A stretch of DNA of 64,000 nt, taken from assembly GCA_047495785.1 (NCBI GenBank), contig JBLDXI010000042.1, positions 310,001 to 374,000 of the forward strand, in the 5' to 3' direction. The stretch is from Lepidodermella squamata. Its lineage: Eukaryota > Gastrotricha. The position numbers were made by a program, and so were the translations under genes. Positions 33,337 to 44,543 of this stretch are shown here, piece after piece. The notes under the pieces were generated by a model. That model saw only the letters and a program-made list of their open reading frames with translations. It did not search any database and was not told the DNA's origin. Each line of letters begins with the position of its first letter. The stretch's first letter is position 1.

Positions 33337-34051
33337 TTTAGACAAAAACTGAATATAAACTGGACACCATCATAAGCTATAGCGAGCCAGATTATTCGGC
33401 ATATCCTAGAAAAATAGGATCTTATCAGTCGAGGCAATGTTGTCGAAATTATATGGGACGCTGTATTTACTGCTAATATTATCTATATCACTACCACTAA
33501 CCACAGCTTATCATTACTTTACATAGTGAGGAACACCAGTCAATTGTGGGCGTCGTCAACAAATCCGGCCCAAACAGCGGTAAATCAGACAAGAAAACAG
33601 GATTTCTAGATAAGAACGGTTTTCTTATAGCTCAATATAGCTCAATATAGCTCATGATAGCTCAAGGAAGAAATTAAGGATGAAATTAAGTCTGGGCTAG
33701 CGCCTCTCCGATGGGCGATGGGACGCATGCGATAGAAATTCAGAAATACGACCCGAATTGCTTATTTGTGATCGGCGGGATATTTTGTAGAAAAGCGTAC
33801 ACAATCGTCCACAACTAAACGAAATATGCCTAAAATAGGCCCAAAATTCGACACGATTATCATATTCGTCTCGAAAAGGTCCCGAAATTTTGATCGAACT
33901 GCATGAAAATTGGAAAGGACTCCTGACTCCTGACCTTGACTAGGAAATAATCTCAGCAATACCTAAGCCTCGTTGAAGTTTGAATATAACGGCCCTTAAA
34001 GAAATTAGTTATTATAGTTTTACTTTGGCGACATATGTTATTGATTACATT
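33337..34051. other. Intergenic between kinase-OTU gene and receptor pseudogene
   Basis: No gene was recognised. A short tandem repeat of ATAGCTCAAT (four units) lies at 33,627-33,665. The promoter of the kinase-OTU gene must be here, but no TATA-like box stands out. Confidence 0.45.
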
Positions 34052-36642
34052 TCAATTCACAAATGCAATTAATCTGCGGGAAATCGCTACAGCTTTGTCT
34101 GAGAAAAGTAAGAAAATACTGGTCAGACCCGAAATGGTCTTACATGCGACTGAAGCAACAATTCGTTGGGTTACGTGGTAATTAGTCGACGCTATAATCA
34201 GGAAAATCGCCCCAATGACCAAGGGCAAGTTGACAAACGAAGCCATGCGATAACGCTTGATTTCCAGTTCTTTCACTTTGGCAATGGATATGGACAAGAG
34301 AGCAGCCGCGCTTGCAGGAATTAGGTCCACCGCGAATAACGTCATCATGAAATTCAAGTACCTGCCATTACTATCTTCGCATAATTCAACATAAACATGG
34401 CGTAAGATATCACGTTCAGCGTCAAACTCGATACGGACGATCCTAATACGTGATTCCACTGGGTTGGTGATGAGCCAAGTAGCTAACGAAGAAATGCAAA
34501 AAAATTAGGAGAAATATGGGTGCAACATTTCCGAAGAGCTATTGCAACCGATTAGAACGACTGTTAGTCACTCTTGGTTCAGCTGGTAACCGAGGAAATA
34601 CTGCAGTGTTCCAATTGCTATGAGGGAGGATAGTGGCGCGGCACTTCGAAGTTAAGTGAACTGTCAGCTTGCGATAAAGAGCTAAATGAACGACGGTTGC
34701 TCCAATTACGAGGATAATATATTTCATATTACAAACGAATGCTGAGTGAACATTCAGGGAGAACAAGATTGAAGCTGCGTTGAGTAACACGCAAGCTAGG
34801 GTGAAAGTGACCCTATCGATTTTCAACTTCGAAATACAAGTCAGCAGCTGGGCGATAGTTGCTACTCCACTGGAGACGCAGGCAAAGATGAGAAAAGCAA
34901 ATGGGACGTGGATTACCTCGATTTCTTCGCCCGACCAATCGGCTGGAGGCTGCTTAGTCTCCGTGTACCAGGCGTAAGGTTCGAAACTGCGAACTACATA
35001 ACTTGAGACATCACTCACATTTGTTTTGTTCTGGGGTAGAGTGATTTCGTAGTTTATCCGTGCCCTATTTTCCTCTGGCATCCACTGGAAAATGTACTGA
35101 GGCTCCGAGTCCTGTTCAAGCCTACTAGAATACTCGATAACACCCTGCCTGAAGCCGACGAACCTGATAGCAGCTGCACTTTGATTCGCAGCTTCCATGA
35201 CGACCTTCGGATAGTCTTCATAATCTTTGAGAGACATATTCATCCTCTTCAGAATTTCCTCAGCCCCGTCTAGCGTTAGGATGGCCTGGAGAAACTCATC
35301 GTGGCATAGGTACCGTCTTCCGTAGCTGGACATATTCCTCGCATCGGGAATTACTTTATCGAGCATTTCATCAAACTGCTTCGCGTCATAGCCTAGACTG
35401 ATTTTACCCGTGTTTTCGACCCCAAAGCTTGACCATATAGATCCGATAGAAACAGTCGATTTATACTGTTGTAGGACAGTAGCCTTGGTACACTCCGGGG
35501 CGATAATATCGGGTCTTGTACCCAGATCCCTAAAAGTGAGCCCGGCTATGATGAAAACGTACCGAGGTCCAGTCAAGCCGTAACTGAAGCATTTGCAGAG
35601 AAACAGGACAGAATTAGTGAAATCAGATATTTCATATACTATCACCCTTGCGCCTGATTTCTTTAACCCAGATATTAAGTCGTCGCTCAAATCAAAAGCA
35701 GCATCGTAATGCACAACTTCCAGGCCATTCGTGACCGCCAAATCGTAGTAGTACGATGCGATGTAAAAATTGAAAATCGTAGAAGCGGCATTCGCAAGTA
35801 TTGCAATCTTTCGCCATTGGCCGACCTTTTTGATGAAATTCAGCCTAGGCATGGCGACAGCCTCTCCCGATATGTGGGTGCGATAGAAATTAGGAAGCAT
35901 TACCCGATTGGCGGTGAAAAAGGGAGATAGACAAGCTGAGGAAATAGCGACCAAATTCAAATGATGGGCAATTTGTGCCAGAGATTTGCAACCAGCAGTG
36001 TAGCCTCCAGCGAAAACGATGGGCGATTTTACTGAGCTATTTGCTGCTGCATTGTGCTTGAGCTTGATAGTAGAATTTCTGGGCGCGCGCTGATTGGTCA
36101 ATCGATCGTTGCTATGACTCCCGGATGAAACATGTTGGTTGTGCGATCCATGAAATTTTTTGCCGCAGTAAATTGCTACGATTATTATGGGGTTTACGCT
36201 CGTGGTCAATGGAAACCGTGCAGAGGGTGTGGCAAGGTCATTTTTTGCATAAATAGAAAATAATTTATCAGTGGATCGCTCGACTAAATTGTTTCATCCC
36301 GGAGTCATAGCAACAATATATTGACCAATCAGCGCGCGGGTCAAAGTGCTACTTACTACTTGAAACACAATGTGGCTTCCTGTAGAATTCTATCACTCGC
36401 TGGGTTAGCAGAACACTTCCCGGCCCTTCGTCCTGGTTGAAGGCGACCAACTCGTAGCTAGGCAAGATATCGTTTCTTTTGTTGACCATTTCAATCATCA
36501 GCTCTTGAACATGTGGGCAAATGTCACTAGCGGGGTCGGCGACCTGAACTGAGCTTGTGCCGAAAAATATCTCCAATTTGGTACTTTCCCCATTTACCAA
36601 ATATACCATTAATAAAACTGCTCGAAAAAATGAAGACTTCAT
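34052..36642 (-). pseudogene. GABA-B-like class C GPCR broken by a MITE, a nonsense codon and a frameshift
   Basis: The only minus-strand member of the cluster. It begins normally (ATG at 36,642, signal peptide, VNGE site) and keeps its promoter. A 323-bp MITE (36,050-36,372) interrupts the venus-flytrap domain after the EFYRKP motif. The rest of that domain and membrane segments 1-3 read openly. At 34,539-34,541 a TAG replaces the Leu codon at the start of segment 4, and an extra base near 34,495 shifts the frame. Segments 5-7 are open again to the stop at 34,052. A receptor cannot be made unless the MITE is spliced out and the other lesions bypassed, so this is a dead copy. Confidence 0.9.
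36050..36372. mobile_element. MITE with about 80-bp terminal inverted repeats inside a receptor gene
   Basis: 323 bp with ends CATTGTG...CACAATG. The inverted arms are about 80 bp and include GCGCGCTGATTGGTCAAT and GTTGCTATGACTC. Both sides carry TG (read on the plus strand), consistent with a 2-bp target duplication, and removing the insert restores the sequence found in the other receptors. It has no coding capacity. Confidence 0.85.
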
Positions 36643-36680
36643 TTTGCTTAAGGTAAATGCTGAAAGTCACCCATAAGAAT

Positions 36681-36763
36681 CTTATTTTATTGAGCTCCTC
36701 ACTATGAACCTGGATGCGCAGACGCAAGAGGGTGTCGGTGTAACTGACACCGCGGAGCCTAAT
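36681..36763 (-). promoter_or_regulatory. Two-part promoter of the minus-strand receptor pseudogene
   Basis: Read on the minus strand, ATTAGGCTCCGCGGT (36,749-36,763) precedes GCTCAATAAAATAAG (36,681-36,695), the same order as in the other receptors, about 40 bp before the start codon. Confidence 0.55.
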
Positions 36764-39187
36764 TACTTATCCCAATGTGAATTGCAGTAAGACTTTGGGT
36801 AGATGCTTACATTTCGTCAGATTATATCAGTATATATCCATCCAAAATATGCGTATGCATAATTTGCAATCGAGGGGGTTAGTTGAGCAGTGGGCGATTA
36901 TTCCCCTCTGACAACGGTACACCATCACGTACTACGTGATTGTGATATGTCAAAATGACAGAATAGGTGGCCTCAAAGAAGTGACAGTATAGCAGATACA
37001 TAGTGGCGTCATCGGATAACGTTAGCTTGGGCAACAGCAAGCCTAGCATTCAGGCAGGGCTCCTCAACGCATGATCAGTGACGACCCAACAAAAGCCAAA
37101 TTATTACCAGGTTGCGACCAATAGGTACATACCAAATATTTGGATTTCATAGTTTAGGAAACGACGCTCTGAATTCCAAAATTTTCAAGATACAAATTGA
37201 TCTGATCACTTGTCCGAATCTGCTAATCCCGGCAGTATTTTAATTGTACTACATATTAAAGTTGCCCGCGGCCGTAAATGTCCCTAATCGGCCGCAACAC
37301 TCTCGGCGTCTTAAACAGGCCGCACTGCCGGAATATGTTTACATGTCACCGCGGCCAAATCGTTCACGTCGCGGAAAAATTCGCACTTCTGAAAAAGTCT
37401 GAGAAGTCGTATAATCTGCATAATGAATCCGAGATTTCTGAAGGGTTCGGAAGCCAATGTATTTTCTGGGACCCAGACGAAGAAACCGTACAGTCCTCCC
37501 TCCTCTCTAGAGTTAGGCGTCCCGAAGCTGCTGTGTCGTGATAGGATTCGGATTTGGTTAAATTAGATCACGCAGACCCGGAGGTGAAAGATGATCTCGA
37601 TGTCTGTGTTACAATTTTGTGTGACCCGTTACTCAAAATATCCCACCTATCGCTTAATTGCCCGCTTCGATGGCATAAAAATGCATGGTCAGATCTTAAA
37701 AATTAAAAATTACCGTATTTTATCGAATAGTATCCTGGGATATTATTTTTTCCGAACACGAAAAGTAGTGAAAAAATCGGGCTATTATTCGAGGGGGCTT
37801 TCATTCAAGGCTATTATTTATCCTAAAACGTCAAATCATCACTTCAACAGACATTCTTGGTCATTTTTACGTACGTCTGAGTACGTGATATATTATATTC
37901 AAGCTAAAAATGACCAACAAAGAGGAATGTCGCTGTAATAAAGCTTAAAAGCACTGTATAGTTATCTTCCTCGTTTTCGCACTTTCTCTTCTCTCTACGT
38001 CTCAATTTTCTTGAGGCACGCTAGCCACCTCCCCCATTCTTTCTACATGAGCTGATCATACTAGAACTATTGTTATTACTATATGGAATGTGGCTATTAT
38101 TCGAGGTAGGCTATTATTAACCTTTTGACCCAATATTTGGATGAATTTTTGTGGCTATTATTCGAGGGGGCTATTATTTGAGGTTGGATTCGATAAAATA
38201 CGGTATACATTACACACGCGGCCAGGTTTTGCCGAAAAACTTGTTATTATTGGTGCTCGATTGCTTGTAAACCAATTAACAACACGCTGTTAATTATTAA
38301 AAATGATTGTATCTCATCAAAATAATTATCGAAAAATAAAATAAGATTACTTAACCCGACATTGAACAGCCGTTTCCATGGCAACGGGCGACGCCAGCAA
38401 ACCAGCTAACCTAGGTGTTTTAATGCATTTAAAAGCCGTTTTTTTTCATGGCAGCTGTCGGTTTATTCTAGCTGTTCGTCACTTCAAAACAGGATGCAGA
38501 AAGTTCTAAAATGGAACTAACAGGTTCTAGCGATCAAGACTATCTGAAAATTGAATGAAATGAGCACAAGTGGGGTTTCATAGATCAAGATCGCGGTTTT
38601 CGAAGGCATTTTAGTAAAATTATGAAACTTTTATTGATTCGAACTAAACAGGATCGCAATCAGACGAGAGCTGCGAAGCGACGAACAATCAAGTTTGAAG
38701 TTGGATAAAGTCTGAGTACCTTCCGACGGACGTGCAGTATAACTTGGGATGTAACAAGGCGAGCGATTGCGCCCTGATGGATCTAAAAATCGCTGGTCTG
38801 GCGAAAAATCAAACAAGCTGGCTGAATTTTCTTCGTCCATTTTCGGCAATTTCTGAAGGACAGCCCCGGATCCCATCCGAAGAAATCGAATAACCTTGGC
38901 TGGCGTGTCACGAGTAAACTAGATTGGATCGAACTGACTCGAGGAAAGAAGATGAGGAAAATGATCCCCTTGACTGTCAGTGATTTTACGACTTTAATTT
39001 TAAGTAGGTCACAAAAAGGTCGTATTTTCGATGCCGTAATCGGGCATTTGAAATTGCATACCTTAAAATATCTCTCCTATCGCTAAATTAACCGCTTTTA
39101 TAGCATACAAATGCAGAACATGAAATTGGCTTCGTACTTCAAGACACAGAAAAGTTGCCACTGCCATCCTACGCTTCGAGGGATTGG
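36764..39187. other. Intergenic between divergent receptor copies
   Basis: No gene was recognised. It contains a diverged MITE fragment (about 37,440-37,540) and the TACCGTAT-ended element at 37,711-38,205. The remainder is unremarkable AT-rich sequence with short non-coding frames. Confidence 0.5.
37711..38205. mobile_element. Non-autonomous element with TACCGTATTTTATCGAAT ends (495 bp)
   Basis: The 18-bp terminal inverted repeats TACCGTATTTTATCGAAT are nearly perfect. The interior repeats a GGCTATTATTCGAGG phrase several times. A 180-bp relative with the same TACCGTAT start is at 53,331. Confidence 0.7.
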
Positions 39188-39247
39188 ATTAGGTTTCGCG
39201 CTGTGCATTTACTCGGAGCCTATTAGCATTTGTTTATAATAAAAGCG
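39188..39247 (+). promoter_or_regulatory. Two-part promoter of receptor gene at 39,290
   Basis: ATTAGGTTTCGCGCT (39,188-39,202) and TTTATAATAAAAGCG (39,233-39,247), a diverged version of the module, 43 bp before the chosen ATG. Confidence 0.5.
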
Positions 39248-39289
39248 TGCTCAATCGACGAAAATCATCTTGCAATAAATTTTCACACG

Positions 39290-41575
39290 ATGCCATCACT
39301 GTTTCTCAAATTCGCTTTATTTCTCGTATATTCAGTCAATGGGCAAAACACCAAGTTGGAGATGTTCTTCGGTTCCACCAATATTCAAGTTGCCGATCCT
39401 GCTGGGGACATTTGCCCACATGTTCAAAAACTGCTGATCGAAATGGTGAACAAGCGGAACGACATATTGCCCGGCTACGATTTGGTCGCCTATAACCAGG
39501 ACGAAGGACCAGGCAGCCTCCTTCTAACCCGGCGCGTCATAGAATTCTTTAGACGACCTACAGCCAATGATTCGGTTAAATCGCCCGTTGTTTTCGCAGG
39601 CGGTTTTACTGCTGGATGCAAATCTCTGGCGCAAATTCTTCACCATTCGGATTTGGTCGGTATTGCCCCAGTTTGCCTATCCCCCTCGTTCACAGCAAAT
39701 CGGTTATTGTTTCCGAATTTGTACCGCATCCGCCCGTCTGGCGAGTCACTAGCCTTGCCTAGAATCAATTTCATTAAGAATCTCGGCAGGTGGAGAAAGA
39801 TTGCGATACTAGCGAACGCCGGTACAACAATTGTGAACCTTCATGTCGCATCCTACTTTTACGATTTAGCCATAAAAAATGGCATGGAAGTCGTGCATTA
39901 CGATGCTACATTTGACTTGAATGGCGACTTCATGCTCGCACTGAAAAGTTCACGCGCAAGAGTGATAGTCTATGAAGTTTCTGATTTCCCAAGTTCGCTG
40001 CAGTTTCTATGCAAATGCTACAGTTACGGCTTGACTGGACCTCGGTACGTATTCATTATGGCTGCTAACAGCTTCGGAGGTATAGGTTCAAATATTAGAT
40101 TTGAATACATCGCACCGGCTTGCACCAAGGGCATCATCTCGCAACAATATAGACACACGGTTTTCATCGGATCCATATGGTCAAGTTTTGGCGTCGAAAA
40201 CACGGGTAAAACATGTCTCGGCTATGATGCGAAGCAGTTCGATGCAATGCTTGATAAAGCGGTTCCTGATGCGAGAAACTTGTCTGGCTACGGAAGGCGT
40301 TACCTTTGCCACGATCAATACCTTCAAGCCTTTTTAACGCTAGACGGGGCTGAGAAGATTCTCAACACGAACAATCTATCTCTCAGAGATTACGATAACT
40401 ACCCGAAGGTCGTCATGGAAGCCGCGAATAAAAGTGCTGCCTCAATTAAGGTCGTCGGCTTTAGGCAGGGTGTTATCGAGTATTCGCCAAGGCTTGAACA
40501 AGATTCAGAGCCTCAGTACATCTTTCAGTGGATCCTAGAGGAAAACAGAACACGGATTAACTACGAAATCGCTCTACTGCCGAACAAATCAAACGTAAGC
40601 GATATCTCCAGTTACGCTATTCACAGCATGGAACCTTTTGTCTGGTACACAGCGTCCAAGGAACCCCCAGGTGATTGGCCAGGCGAAGAAATCGACTTAA
40701 TCCATGTCCCGGATGCCTTTCTTATATTTGTATGCGTCTTCAGTGGGGTTACAAGCCTCGCCCAGCTACTTGCTCTAATCTCGAAGTTGGAAATCGGGAG
40801 GATTATTTTCACCCCCGCTTGTTTGCAACTCAACGCCGCTTCAATTCTATTCGCTCTGAAGGTCCATTCCACGGCAAGTTGTAATTTGAAGTATATTTTC
40901 CTTGTTATTGGAGCAACCGTCATTCATTCACTTCTATTTCGAAAGTTGGCAATACACATAGCTTCAAGGCGACGCGTCACTTTTTTTACCTTCATCAACA
41001 TGAGTGCCGCAGTATTTCATCGGTCTCCAGTTAGAAAACGAAAGGTGACGAAGAGAGGCTCGAATCGGTTGCAATTGCTGTTCGCTAATGCTGCCCCCAT
41101 CCTCGTCGTTATCATTAGTCTATCGTTATTAGCTGCATGGCTAATCAGCAGTGAAATGAAAGCGCGTATTAGAACCGTGAGCAGTGAATACGTCGCCGAA
41201 CGTGACATCTTGCGCCATGTATATGTCGAATTATGCGGGGCAGGTAATGCCAGGGACTTGAGATTCATGCTGACGTTGGCGGCGGTCGACCTAATTCCGG
41301 CGGGCGGGGCTGTCCTCTTATCAGTAGCTATTGCTAAGGCTAAAGAGCCGGCAATCAAGCGTTATCGCATGGCCTCGCTGATCAATCTGCCCTTAGTCAT
41401 CGGGGCGATTTTCATGATTTTAGCGTCGAGCAATTCCCATGTAACTCAGAAAATCGTTGCATCTCTCGCTTGTTTGAATATTTCGGGTCTGACCAGTGTT
41501 CTGGTGTTATTCTCAGATAAAGCTTCAGTGACCTTTCGACCACTGATTGCAAACATAAAAAAGGTAAATAGATGA
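39290..41575 (+). CDS. GABA-B-like class C G-protein-coupled receptor (intact copy 2)
   Basis: A 761-residue single-exon receptor. The ATG at 39,290 was chosen because it begins a clean signal peptide (MPSLFLKFALFL...VNGQ); the in-frame TTG 60 bases upstream lies at the TATA-like box. The ligand-binding domain and seven membrane segments match the copy at 5,219. The C-terminus is a little longer and basic. Differences cluster in the ligand-binding half (SMEPFVWYT.SKEPPGDW in place of the usual PPADW linker) and in the second intracellular loop (RRRVTFFTF), so specificity or coupling may differ. No lesion was seen. It is the most divergent intact member by eye. Confidence 0.92.
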   Translation: MPSLFLKFALFLVYSVNGQNTKLEMFFGSTNIQVADPAGDICPHVQKLLIEMVNKRNDILPGYDLVAYNQDEGPGSLLLTRRVIEFFRRPTANDSVKSPVVFAGGFTAGCKSLAQILHHSDLVGIAPVCLSPSFTANRLLFPNLYRIRPSGESLALPRINFIKNLGRWRKIAILANAGTTIVNLHVASYFYDLAIKNGMEVVHYDATFDLNGDFMLALKSSRARVIVYEVSDFPSSLQFLCKCYSYGLTGPRYVFIMAANSFGGIGSNIRFEYIAPACTKGIISQQYRHTVFIGSIWSSFGVENTGKTCLGYDAKQFDAMLDKAVPDARNLSGYGRRYLCHDQYLQAFLTLDGAEKILNTNNLSLRDYDNYPKVVMEAANKSAASIKVVGFRQGVIEYSPRLEQDSEPQYIFQWILEENRTRINYEIALLPNKSNVSDISSYAIHSMEPFVWYTASKEPPGDWPGEEIDLIHVPDAFLIFVCVFSGVTSLAQLLALISKLEIGRIIFTPACLQLNAASILFALKVHSTASCNLKYIFLVIGATVIHSLLFRKLAIHIASRRRVTFFTFINMSAAVFHRSPVRKRKVTKRGSNRLQLLFANAAPILVVIISLSLLAAWLISSEMKARIRTVSSEYVAERDILRHVYVELCGAGNARDLRFMLTLAAVDLIPAGGAVLLSVAIAKAKEPAIKRYRMASLINLPLVIGAIFMILASSNSHVTQKIVASLACLNISGLTSVLVLFSDKASVTFRPLIANIKKVNR

Positions 41576-42247
41576 AACAAGAAATTTATTAAAACAATTC
41601 AAAGCTATGATTTTGAATGTTAGTAGTAAAAATTATAATGTTTACTACTAACATTTAAAATTTGTAAACAATATCATGGATCGATTTCTGATTGGACCTG
41701 TGAGCCATGTAACGATAAGTTCGGATTATGAGAAATGCGAAATGCGAAACTATAATAAACTTCGAACCTGTCAAGTGATTTTTGGCTTATTACTTTTTAT
41801 TTTACGTTCTCCAGTTAGATACCATAGACGAAGATCGGATAGCCATCAATTTTTCGAACCGAGTTTGCACAGTTTTTCGATTGGCTCAAGCTCGTGGCAA
41901 GGTAATAAACTGCGTTGAAAATAATTTCAAGGAACATAAAAAGGACATTCTATCTCAAATGAATTTTTTACAATAGGATGCCCAAGGAAAAATGTTCTAC
42001 CAAGTTGTTTAGCCGCCATTCACTCTATTCGTCGAATTTAATATTTTGAGAGTTTTTGTAGATACAACAGGAACGCTTGGACTGCTGGCAGGCAGCTCTT
42101 TTGATAGTCTTCAACAAGTCTTTGATTTAACAAGTTAGAGCGCTTACAAGCTTCGATAACCGAAAAGAAAACCGAAATACAAACTTAGCTTCGGTTGAAG
42201 CAAGCGAAAAGTAGTCGTGACTTTGACCCCGCCCGAGGCCCAGTCTC
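41576..42247. other. Intergenic; hairpin at 41,616-41,655
   Basis: No gene was recognised. A perfect 15-bp inverted repeat (AATGTTAGTAGTAAA and its complement, 10-base loop) begins 40 bp after the receptor stop codon. No AATAAA was found close by, unlike the other receptors. Confidence 0.5.
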
Positions 42248-42384
42248 CAGTGTGCGAAGTAGGATAGGGGATCCGAGGTTTTTCTACTTGTTTTCTAGCA
42301 CCCAGCCGAAGAAACCAAAGGGCCCCCCTGTGGTTATTGCAGCCTTCCTCTGGTTGTAGTCCCGGAGCTGGGATGTCGCGACAC
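42248..42384. mobile_element. Truncated copy of the CAGTG.GCGAAGTA MITE
   Basis: Begins CAGTGTGCGAAGTAGGA and follows the 31,219 copy through the CCCAGCCGAAGAAACCAAAG block, then stops where receptor-derived sequence begins. The right end is missing. Confidence 0.55.
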
Positions 42385-42385
42385 A

Positions 42386-42526
42386 TATTCCCATGTAACT
42401 CAGCAAATCATTGCTTCAGTCGCATGTTTGGCCATTTCGGGTCTAACCAGTGGCTTCGTACTTTTCTCTGATACAGCTCTAATGATTTTCCGCCGATTGA
42501 TAGAATTTGTGACAAGTAAAATGTGA
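42386..42526 (+). pseudogene. Receptor tail relic (last membrane segment only)
   Basis: About 46 codons matching membrane segment 7 and the tail of the receptor family (VTQQIIASVAC, LFSDTAL, EFVTSKM, stop). It is closest to the end of the copy at 48,981, and its 3' flank (AATAAATCC, TAGTGGTTTGG, a CTCTTGCATGTTCCCATACACGAG block) also matches that gene's 3' flank. It is the remains of a deleted duplicate. Confidence 0.85.
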
Positions 42527-44438
42527 TTGAAATACAATTATCAAAATAAATCCTAGTGGTTTGGTTTCTAACCATCTATTTTTGTCATCTGATGCATACA
42601 GGACTCTTGCATGTTCCCATACACGAGTCTAATAGGAGAAGACTTGAGAAACGCTGCTATGAAGGCTGTTACGACAAGGTTAAGGGAAGTACGGCCAGAT
42701 TGCAGATGATTTCTTTCAAACGACTTTTGGTGGATCATATATGGATAATGGATAACATTGTAGACTGCTAAACAGCTGGGCAGATTTGATATATGAAAAT
42801 GCTAAAGAAGGAAAGATGAAGCGTGATTTAATCTGATAATCGGTTAGCAAATTACCAGCTTGGCTAAGTGTCCGTTATTCGGGGACGTGGCTATGTGAAA
42901 ACAGGAAAAGGGAAAAGTGTTTTGCCCAATGACTCCGCGAACACGATATGTGCGTGACACACAGACAGATTTAAGGTCGCACAGTGTTCAAGTAGTCGAC
43001 ACGTACAGCACGCACACATAGCATTTGGGAAACATTTTTCCTGTTTTCACACAGATATGACCATTATTCGGATGTTCACAATGGGAAATCAATAGAAGTA
43101 ACAAGTAAGTAATGTCAAAATTGCTTCAAGTTGGAAATTGCTGTTCACACAAAATGTTAAATCAACACCTCGATTTGTAATAAAAGAAATGAAAGCTTCC
43201 GTCTGTCGTGAATCAGTGTAGAAAATAGGCCTAGCTCCCAGGTACGGAGAGCCTCTTATTACTAAAACACAACTTGAAAAATGTCCGCTCGCATTGGTTG
43301 TCTATTCTTCCTTAGTTTCTTATTTCTTCTCATCAGCGTACGAAATCAGTCATTTTTTTTAGACTCTCATCTTTCATCGTCTTTTTAGCATGATAGTGTT
43401 TTTAATGTCTGGAAATTTTCTCATTTTTATCGCTTTTCAGTATAGAAAATGAAGCTAAATATTCTGAAATACTACGTGCAAGGAGGAAAATATTACATCC
43501 CCAATTTCTTGATTTTTTCACATTAATTGGTCTCTGAACAGCATAGTCGAATAGCGTGGAGCGCGAGCGAAGCGAGCTTTAGCTATTCTTGCCGATTTTA
43601 TCGGAAAGAGTGGCTAAAAATGAACTAAATTATCTTAATGAAAGCCGATCATAAACTGATATGCTAATCAGCGCGTGCGGTCCAACTGAGGTACGGATTT
43701 TGGCTACCCGTACTTTGGATACCCAAACAGCGGCGCCATCCTGGTTCGGATGGCGCCGCTGCATGGTCCGGATGATCCGTAGCTATCCATACCCTACTTT
43801 CTACTTTCTACATCTTATTATGGCTTACGCAGCTGAAATGAGAGCTATTTTACGAAACAAATTAGCTGTAGGTATGGGAACAAGAGGGCCGAAACCAGAA
43901 ACGAGATTGCAGCCTTTCACGATTCCCCGGGGCTTAGCTTCGCTACGTAATTTGGCACATTTTAGCGGGCATAAATATTTGTTCTCCCTTTATAATATTC
44001 AATAATCTTGAAATTTATCCAGGGTCCAGGGCCAAATTCTGAATTCCACCGTGTCTTGCGGAGATATTAGCTATAAGCAAATCGCTATCGTTAAAACCCA
44101 GTCGCTTGTCATAGAGACGAGAGAGATCGAACCCCTGGCATCAATTTTTGCGATTGATCGCTCTGCAATTAGTTGTGTATTCACATTTTGCACTCAAAAT
44201 GCTCTTACAGAGACTTTCTGATGAGGTGACCTAGCTGCTGTCCCTTGTTCGGATTTGTCCATCAGAGGAAGAAACGTCGCGTGATCCTGGGCGAAGTACG
44301 TCGTATTGCCCGTTTTTTTTTGAAATCCGGCCAATTATCATATGCAGTTATAATATAAAATTGCAAATACAGAATTTTGGCTGGATTCTTAGACCCTGAA
44401 GCAAGGTACGATCTCCAGGGGAAGACATTAGTTAATTA
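42527..44438. other. Intergenic with a GC-rich hairpin and the duplicated upstream block
   Basis: No gene was recognised. 43,728-43,761 is a perfect 14-bp inverted repeat (CAGCGGCGCCATCC) with a 6-base loop. 44,205-44,438 is the same upstream block as at 4,861 and 53,612. Confidence 0.5.
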
Positions 44439-44500
44439 ATTAGGCTTCTCGGTATTAACCAAAGCGCATACCTCAGCTGCAAAGCGCTAAATAAAAGAGC
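44439..44500 (+). promoter_or_regulatory. Two-part promoter of receptor copy at 44,544
   Basis: ATTAGGCTTCTCGGTATTA (44,439-44,457) and GCTAAATAAAAGAGC (44,486-44,500), 43 bp before the ATG. This is close to the consensus of the group. Confidence 0.65.
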
Positions 44501-44543
44501 GACCAATTTTTCAAATCTTAGTATTTTTGACTCTTAGGTAAAG

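Noticed and set aside
37278-37938. Short plus-strand frames between receptor copies
   Set aside because: They overlap MITE sequence and show no homology to anything recognised.
39230-39289. N-terminal extension of the receptor at 39,290 from a TTG
   Set aside because: Non-ATG start overlapping the TATA-like box; not seen in other copies.
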